64,000 nucleotides of DNA from assembly GCF_047675955.1 (NCBI RefSeq), contig NC_132911.1, positions 69,473,133 through 69,537,132 on the forward strand. Direction: 5' to 3'. Within the stretch, counting starts at the first letter, position 1; the number at the start of each line of letters is the position of its first letter. Of the stretch, positions 58,201 through 64,000 are shown piece by piece. A program made the position numbers and the translations under genes. Source of the stretch: Chlorocebus sabaeus. Lineage: Eukaryota > Chordata > Mammalia > Primates > Cercopithecidae. The notes below the pieces were generated by a model. That model made no database searches. It was not told the origin of the DNA and saw nothing but the letters and a program-made list of their open reading frames with translations.

Positions 58201-58762
58201 ACAATTAATGGAGAGCAAATACCGGCTTAATGCAGCTTCAAACTAAGGCAACCAGATATGAAGAATGCTTGCCAGTGGGATAATGGTGTTGGATATAAAT
58301 TAGAAATTTGTTCATATAAAATAATAGAAAATGGAATATCCTAATTTCAAATATTTTAAGGGAGGTTCTGGTATTTTAAGACAGAGAAAGGAAATATTTT
58401 TTTATAAATGACTTTAAGGTAGAAAGGAGACAAAAATAGCAAGGATTGGTATTGAGACACAATCCTTCAAGGATTTCTCAGATTTCTGCACTTTTGCAAG
58501 TGAAGCTCTGATGCTCCATTTTCTTGATCATTGTTTCAAGGATGTTTGTATTTAAATAGCCAAAGGAGATAGAAGTAGAGTCTCCCTCCAGAGCAAGGGG
58601 TTACCATGCTTATTGCCTACTAGAAAAGATTAGAGCTCCCTAATCTCAGGGTTCCTCTCCTTTAATGCAACATACTGTATTCACAGGTGTCAGCTGGGTA
58701 GGAATTGGCGTTCAGGGTATGCATATTGAGAGAGAGAGAAAGCAATTAAGAGGGAAATCAAC
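58201..58762. other. No gene or clear repeat seen
   Basis: AT-rich with a short GA run near 58729-58740. Confidence 0.5.
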
Positions 58763-58852
58763 ATCACATTGTAATTAAAAGTGTAGATTTTGGAATCAGA
58801 CTATGTGGTTTGAATATTAGCTATGCCACTTATTAAAGGTTTACTATCTCCT
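58763..58852 (+). mobile_element. MIR fragment
   Basis: 'tagattttggaatcagacta' and 'tagctatgccacttatta' match the 5' half of MIR. Confidence 0.7.
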
Positions 58853-58933
58853 TTCAGGGAATAGAATAAAAGGACACATTTCCCAACTTGTTTTATGAGA
58901 ACAGAATAATCTTGACACAAAACCTGTCAATGA

Positions 58934-59235
58934 GGCCTGGAGCAGTGTCTCCTGCCTGCAATCCTGGCCCTTTGGGAGGGTGAGGCAGATGAATCGCTTG
59001 AGCTCAGGAGTTCAAGACCAGCCTCAGCAACATGGGGAAACCCCAGCTTTACAAAAAATTTTCAAAAACAGCCAGGCATGCTGGTGCCTGCCTGTAGTCT
59101 CAGATACTTGGGTGGCTGAGGTGGGAGGATCACCTGGTAGGTCGAGGCTGCAGGCAGCTGTGATCGTGCCACTGCACTTCCAGCCTGGGTGACAGAGTGA
59201 GACTCTATTTTAAAAAAAAAAAAAAAAAAAAAAAA
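58934..59235 (+). mobile_element. AluJ-like
   Basis: Old full-length Alu in sense orientation ('ggcctggagcagtgtctcc'). Flanks acctgtcaa (58922-58930) and acctgccaa (59238-59246). Sits inside the old L1 ORF2. Confidence 0.93.
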
Positions 59236-59403
59236 CCACCTGCCAAGGATATTACAAGAAAGAAAAACTACAGAATAATAGATTAATATATTCTGTAAAC
59301 ATACATGCAAAAATCCTGATGAAAATACTACTAAATTTAATCTAGATATATAAAAAGTAATTCATAATTATCAAGTTGGATTTATTCTAGGGGTACAAAG
59401 TCG

Positions 59404-59712
59404 GGTTTTTTGTTTGTTTGTTTGTTTGTTTAGATGGGGTCTCACTCTGTTGCCCAGGCTGGAATGCGATGGCACAATCTCAGCTCACTGCAACCCAAAC
59501 CTCCCAGGTTCAAGCAATTCTCCTTCCTCAGCCTCCCAAGTAGCTGGGATTACAGGCACCTACCATCATGCCCAGCTAATTTTTGTATTTTTGTAGAGAC
59601 GGGGTTTGACCATATTAGCCAGGCTGATCTTTAACTCCTGACCTCAGGTGATCTGCCCCACCTCGTTCTCCCGAAGTGCTGGGATTACAGGCGTGAGCCA
59701 CCATGCTCAGCC
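59404..59712 (-). mobile_element. AluS-like, antisense, (TTTG)n tail
   Basis: Full-length reverse Alu whose tail is a (TTTG) repeat (59405-59431), ending 'gccaccatgctcagcc'. Only a short gggtt flank duplication is visible. Faces the AluJ about 170 bp away in opposite orientation. Confidence 0.93.
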
Positions 59713-61415
59713 TGGGTTAACATTTTATAAAAAACAATTATTATAATTGAACCTATTAACAAAATAAAGGGAAAGAATCATATACTCACCTAAATAGGTA
59801 CAGAAAGAACATTGATAAAATGCAATTTCTATTCATGATAAAAGCTTTCAGGAAACTAGGAATACAAAGAAAACTTGAGAACCTCCTTAATGTGTTACAG
59901 GTACCTTCAAAAATTGACAACAAACATCATGGTTTATGGTACAATATTGAAAGCTTTCTCTTTGAGACTGGAAATGAAACAAGGATGTCTGCTATCACCA
60001 CTAATCAGGATAGTGGCAGAGTTTCTAGCCAGTGCAACAAGGGCAAGAAAAATAATTCAAAGATATGATATTATATTATAAAGGAATATGCAAATGATAT
60101 AAGCTATATGGGAAAATTCCAGAAGACTCTATAATAAACAATTACTAACTTTTTTGGCTAAATATACATATTTAACAGGTTATAGGAGGGGCTATTAATA
60201 TTCATAAAGTTGGTACTGACACATGTATTTTAAACAAATATGTATGTAACATATGACCCATGTTTATTTTGGGATGGAGACTTAACATATAAATGTATTA
60301 TAATTAGACACTATATTTACACACAGATACTTGAGTGTGTAATTTCTGTAAACCAGCCAGCACTTGCCCATGGTTAGTAGCCTTTTTATGAGAAATGTAC
60401 TGAAATCAGTCTCTTGTCTAATTAAAACTGTAGTTACAGCTGGTGGAAGAGAGAGTAGGGGTCAGTTAGTCAACTTATCTTGACTCTAGCACCCATTTGG
60501 CCACTCATGAAAAAGAAAAGCCTTGTGGCAGCTAGAACATAACTTAACATTTTAAGTGTAGGAGTGTGCGACTTAACTGTTGCCTGGCATGTTCTCAGAT
60601 CCTGTTTATAATTTGATATCTTATTGTTACCAAGAGTCTGTTTTGTCAGTTTTATGATCTGTTTTTTATTATACTTTAAGTTCTGAGATACATGTGCAGA
60701 ACGTGCAGCTTTGTTACATAAGTATACACGTGCCATGGTGGTTTGCTGCAGCCATCAACCCGTCATCTACATTAGGTATTTCTCCTAATGCTACCCCTCC
60801 CCTAGCCCCCAACTCCCTAAGAGGCCCCAGTGTGTGATGTTCCCCTCCTTGTGTTCATGTGTTCTCATTGTTCAACTCCCCCTTATGAGTGAGAACATGT
60901 GGTGTTCGGTTTTCTGTTCCTGTGTTAGTTTGCTGAGAATGATGGTTTCCAGCTTCATCCATGTCCCTGCAAAGGATATGAACTCACACTTTTTAATGGC
61001 TGCATAGTATTCCATGGTGTATATGTGCTGCATTTTCTTAATCTAGTCTATCATTCATGGGCATTTGGGTTGATTCCAAGTCTTTGCTATTGTGAATAGT
61101 GCAGCAATAAACATACATGGGCATCTGTCTTTATAGTAGAATGATTTATAATCCTTTGGGTATATACCAGTAATGGGATTGCTGGATCGAATGGTATTTC
61201 TGGTTCTAGATCCTTGAGGAATTGCCACACTGTCTTCCACAATGGTTGAACTAATTTACACTCCCACCAACAGTGTAAAAGCATTCCTATTTCTCCACAT
61301 CCTCTCCAGTATCTGTTGTTTTCTGACTTTTTGATAATTGCAGTTTTGATTTGCATTTCCCTAATGACCAGTGATGATGAGCTTTTTTGTCATATGTTTG
61401 TTGGCTGCATAAATG

Positions 61416-61419
<4 letters not shown>

Positions 61420-61449
<30 letters not shown>

Positions 61450-61710
61450 AGATGTCTCACTCTGTCTCCCAGGCTGTAGTGCAGTGGCACGATTTCAGCT
61501 CACTACAACTTCTGCCTCCCAGGTTCAAGTGATTCTCCTGCCTCATCCTCCTGAGTAGCTGGGACTACAGGTGTGCACCACCACACCTGGCTAGTTTTTT
61601 GTATTTTTAGTAGAGACAGGGTTTCACTGTGTTAGCCAGGATAGTCTCAATCTCCTGACCTTGTGATCCACCTGCCTCAGCCTCCCAAAGTGCTGGGATC
61701 TGCACCCAGC
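61420..61710 (-). mobile_element. Alu (Y-like), antisense, inside the younger L1
   Basis: Reverse Alu with a long T-run and about 17 bp lost near its 5' end ('gtgctgggatctgcaccc'). Perfect 12-bp target-site duplications cataaatgtctt at 61408-61419 and 61711-61722. Confidence 0.96.
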
Positions 61711-62385
61711 CATAAATGTCTTCTTTCGAGAAGTGTCTGTTCATATCCTTTGCCCACTTTTTGATGGGGTTGTTTCTTTCCTGTAAATTTGTTTAAGTTC
61801 CTTGTAGATTCTGGATATTAACCCTTTGTCAAATGGATAGATTGCAAAAAATTTCTCCCATTCTGTAGGTTGCCTGTTCACTTTGATGACAGTTTCATTT
61901 GCTGTGCAGAAGCTTTTTAGGTAAATTAGACCTCATTTGTCAATTTTGGCTTTGGTTGACATTGCCTTTGGTGTTTTAGTCATGATGTCTGCCCATGCCT
62001 ATGTCCTGAATGGTATTGCCTAGGTTTTCTTCTAGGGTTTTTATGGTTTTAGGCCTTAGGTTTAAGTCTTTAATCCATCTTGAGTTAATTTTTGTATAAG
62101 GTGTAAGAAAGTGGTCCTTTCAGTTTTCTGCATATGGCTAGTCAGTTTTTCCAACACCATTTATGAAATAGGGAATCCTTTCCCCATTGCTTGTTTTTGT
62201 CAGGTTTGTCAAAGATCAGATGGTTGTAGATGTGTGGCATTATTCCTGAGGCGTCTGTTCTGTTCCATTGGTCTATGTATCTATTTTGGTACCAGTACCA
62301 TGCAGTTTCAGTTCCTGTAGCTTTGTAGTATAGTTTGAAGTCAGGTAATGTGATACCTCCAGCTTTGTTCTTTTTGCTTAGGATT

Positions 62386-62564
62386 AAATAGGAGAGAAGA
62401 CAAACAAATGGAAAACCATCCCATGCTCATGGATAGCAAGAATCAATATCATGAAAATGGCCATACTGACCAAAGTAATTTATAAATTTAATGCTCTCCC
62501 TATCAAGCTACCATTACCTCTCTTCACAGAAGTAGAAAAAAATATTTTAAATTTCACATGGAAC
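62386..62564 (+). mobile_element. Inverted 5' segment of the younger L1
   Basis: ORF2 sequence in sense orientation ('gacaaacaaatggaaaacc', 'aatatcatgaaaatggccat', 'cacagaagtagaaaaa'). It represents the ORF2 stretch just upstream of the antisense part, with only a short gap between the two. Confidence 0.88.
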
Positions 62565-62971
62565 TAAACATTATTTACTAATTTTAATAATTTATCATAG
62601 ATTTTTTTGTTGCTGGATACAAGGTCAGTAAACAAATACATTTTATTTCCACATAGAAGAAACATAATCAGAAAATTTTTAATGTTTTAAAGGTCTCATA
62701 TATAATATCAAAAATATCAAACACCTAGGAGAAGATCTAAGTAAAAATGTTTAAACTACACAGATACTTTAGAACACCATAAGAAAAATTGAAGATCTAA
62801 ATAAGTAGAATGATATGCCAAGTTCATGCTTCAAAAGACTCAATAATGTAAAGAAGTTAGCTCACCCAAATTGATCTATAGATTTTAATGTAATTGATAT
62901 TCCAATAAAAAGCCATTTATAGTTTTTGATGAATTTAGCCTAAAACTCAAATGAAATAATTCTAGTTTTAG

Positions 62972-64000
62972 AAATATGGAGTAGCCATTATTTTTCCTAT
63001 TTCTTCAATTAAGTACAAGTAAAAACCCTAGACACTATGTACAAAGCAAGCAAGATGACCGGAATGTGGAGAAGAGAAGGCAGAGTGACTGGAGACCTCA
63101 GGACCCAATTAACTACAAACTGGTAAGATTCCTGGGTTTTCTTTTTCCTCATATATCCCAACTGAGAGCTAGAGAAGCCAGCAAGTCACGAAAGGTAATG
63201 AGTAGAGACAAAAATGAAACAAACAAGCAATAAATAAATAAATAAAGACTGATTTCTAGCCTATGGACAACAAAAGAGACAGCCAAGCAAGACAGAAAAC
63301 TATTAGACAATAACTGCTCTCCTACAGTCAAATATCACAGAAGAAACCTATGGCCTCAACCATTTCTCCTCCAGCAAAAGTCAGATAAAGAGCCTAGACT
63401 GGCCGGGCGCGGTGGCTCAAGCCTGTAATCCCAGCACTTTGGGAGGCCGAGACGGGCGGATCACGAGGTCAGGAGATCAAGACCATCCTGGCTAACCCGG
63501 TGAAACCCCGTCTCTACTAAAAAATACAAAAATCTAGCCGGGCGAGGTGGCGGGCGCCTGTAGTCCCAGCTACTCGGGAGGCTGAGGCAGGAGAATGGCG
63601 TGAACCCGGGAGGCGGAGCTTGCAGTGAGCTGAGATCCGGCCACTGCACTCCAGCCTGGGCGACAGAGCGAAACTCTGCCTCAAAAAAAAAAAAAAGAGC
63701 CTAGACTTTCAAAATATCCAGGTTGTAACAAGACTCTCCAACCTCCCGTCTGCAATGGTGCCAAAGGAAAGTCAAGTGGGAAACGAGAACTTTCATCTCT
63801 GCTGGGTAGTAACAAGAACCTCCTCCCACCGACAGTTCAGTGGAGACCACATGCAAGTCCAAGCTTTTCACCCCCACTTGGCAATAATGAGGCAACCCCA
63901 CCCCAACCCAAGAAGACATAGCATTCCTAAATACATATTACCACACCACAGAAGCACAAAATATGTGAAGCAAACTGATAGAACTGAAAGGAGGACTAGA
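62972..64000 (+). mobile_element. Old L1 5' UTR region (L1M-type), split by AluYR
   Basis: 'atttttcctatttcttcaat', 'aaaaccctagacactatg', 'gcaagcaagatgaccgg' and 'catctctgctgggtagtaac' resemble an old L1 5' region. Runs off the window edge. Short AAAT run at 63230-63246. Confidence 0.5.
63401..63693 (+). mobile_element. AluYR-type (monkey lineage), near-consensus
   Basis: The cleanest Alu in the window: intact 'ggccgggcgcggtggctcaa' start, many CpGs, 'gagatccggccactgcac', uniform A-tail. Perfect 14-bp target-site duplications aaagagcctagact at 63387-63400 and 63694-63707. Frames across it are Alu shadows. Confidence 0.98.

Larger units (their letters stand above)
60150..62564 (-). mobile_element. 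L1 (L1PA-type), antisense, 5'-inverted, probable 3' transduction
   Basis: From right to left on the minus strand: inverted ORF2 piece (62386-62564), ORF2 3' end and 3' UTR (62385 back to 60661), A-tail (T-run near 60661), then 0.5 kb of non-L1 sequence ending at another T-run (60150-60155). Diverged duplicated flanks starting taaaca occur at 60135-60149 and 62565-62585. No intact ORF2. Confidence 0.75.
58858..62970 (+). mobile_element. Old L1 ORF2, sense, split by Alus and by a younger L1
   Basis: Segments 58858-58933, about 59247-59403, 59713-60149 and about 62565-62970 are consecutive degraded ORF2 reverse-transcriptase sequence ('aacttgttttatgagaac', 'atgcaaaaatcctgatgaaa', 'ttcatgataaaagctttcag', 'gaaacaaggatgtctgct', 'gctggatacaaggtcagtaa'). 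Reading frames are destroyed. It is the oldest layer of a nested block. Confidence 0.85.

Noticed and set aside
1..64000. tRNA, snRNA, Y RNA, 7SK, rRNA or microRNA genes and processed pseudogenes
   Set aside because: None of their diagnostic motifs was seen when reading both strands; 7SL-like sequence is present only as Alu. A covariance-model search would be decisive.
1..64000. CRISPR array, bacterial operon or phage features
   Set aside because: All repeats are eukaryotic interspersed or simple repeats; no regularly spaced direct repeats with unique spacers.

Overview
This window looks like nuclear DNA of an Old World monkey (macaque/baboon type). The best evidence is a set of young Alu copies (starting near 28587, 31399 and 63401) that carry the right-arm variant 'gatccggccactg' and the 'ctcgcccggctag' linker of the cercopithecid AluYR lineage instead of the human AluY forms. 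The rest is an ordinary primate repeat mix: AluJ/S/Y, MIR and L2, L1 of several ages, MaLR LTRs (THE1/MST/MLT1), three solo-type retroviral LTRs and many microsatellites. The single-sequence lineage call is inference.

I find no protein-coding gene, recognisable exon chain, structural RNA gene or CRISPR array. The longer open frames are Alu, L2 or LTR shadows, the both-strand-open translation of a GGTT array, or chance frames. The window is best read as intergenic or deep-intronic DNA, and its annotation is mainly a layered record of insertions.

Layout. 0-10 kb: old LTR with an L1 piece, compound microsatellite beside an MST LTR, 240-bp polypurine tract, old Alu, 400-bp GGTT array, second MST LTR, 40-bp tandem duplication. 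10-20 kb: old L1, MER5-like DNA element, an X-box-like site (13795), AluY beside THE1, AluJ with a TGTAT tail, a CG/CA tract. 20-28 kb: MIR holding an MLT1-like LTR that holds an L1; a retroviral LTR; antisense L1; AluY; an MST LTR. 28-40 kb: AluYR copies, old L1 pieces, a well-preserved L2 end, MaLR LTRs, AluS, a second retroviral LTR. 40-58 kb: sparse old L1/MIR/L2, AluS copies, an AT-rich inverted-repeat block, a small TIR element, a third retroviral LTR inside a MIR, and a nested palindrome near 50.7 kb. 58-64 kb: an old L1 ORF2 split by two opposite Alus and by a younger antisense L1 that has a 5' inversion and apparently a 3' transduction, then an L1 5' region with a near-consensus AluYR.

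The most informative structures are the L1 with both inversion and transduction (60150-62564), the nested insertions that give relative ages, and the non-B-DNA tracts (GGTT, polypurine, CG/CA, AT palindromes). Family names were assigned by recognition without a library search, so subfamily labels and edges of old elements are approximate.
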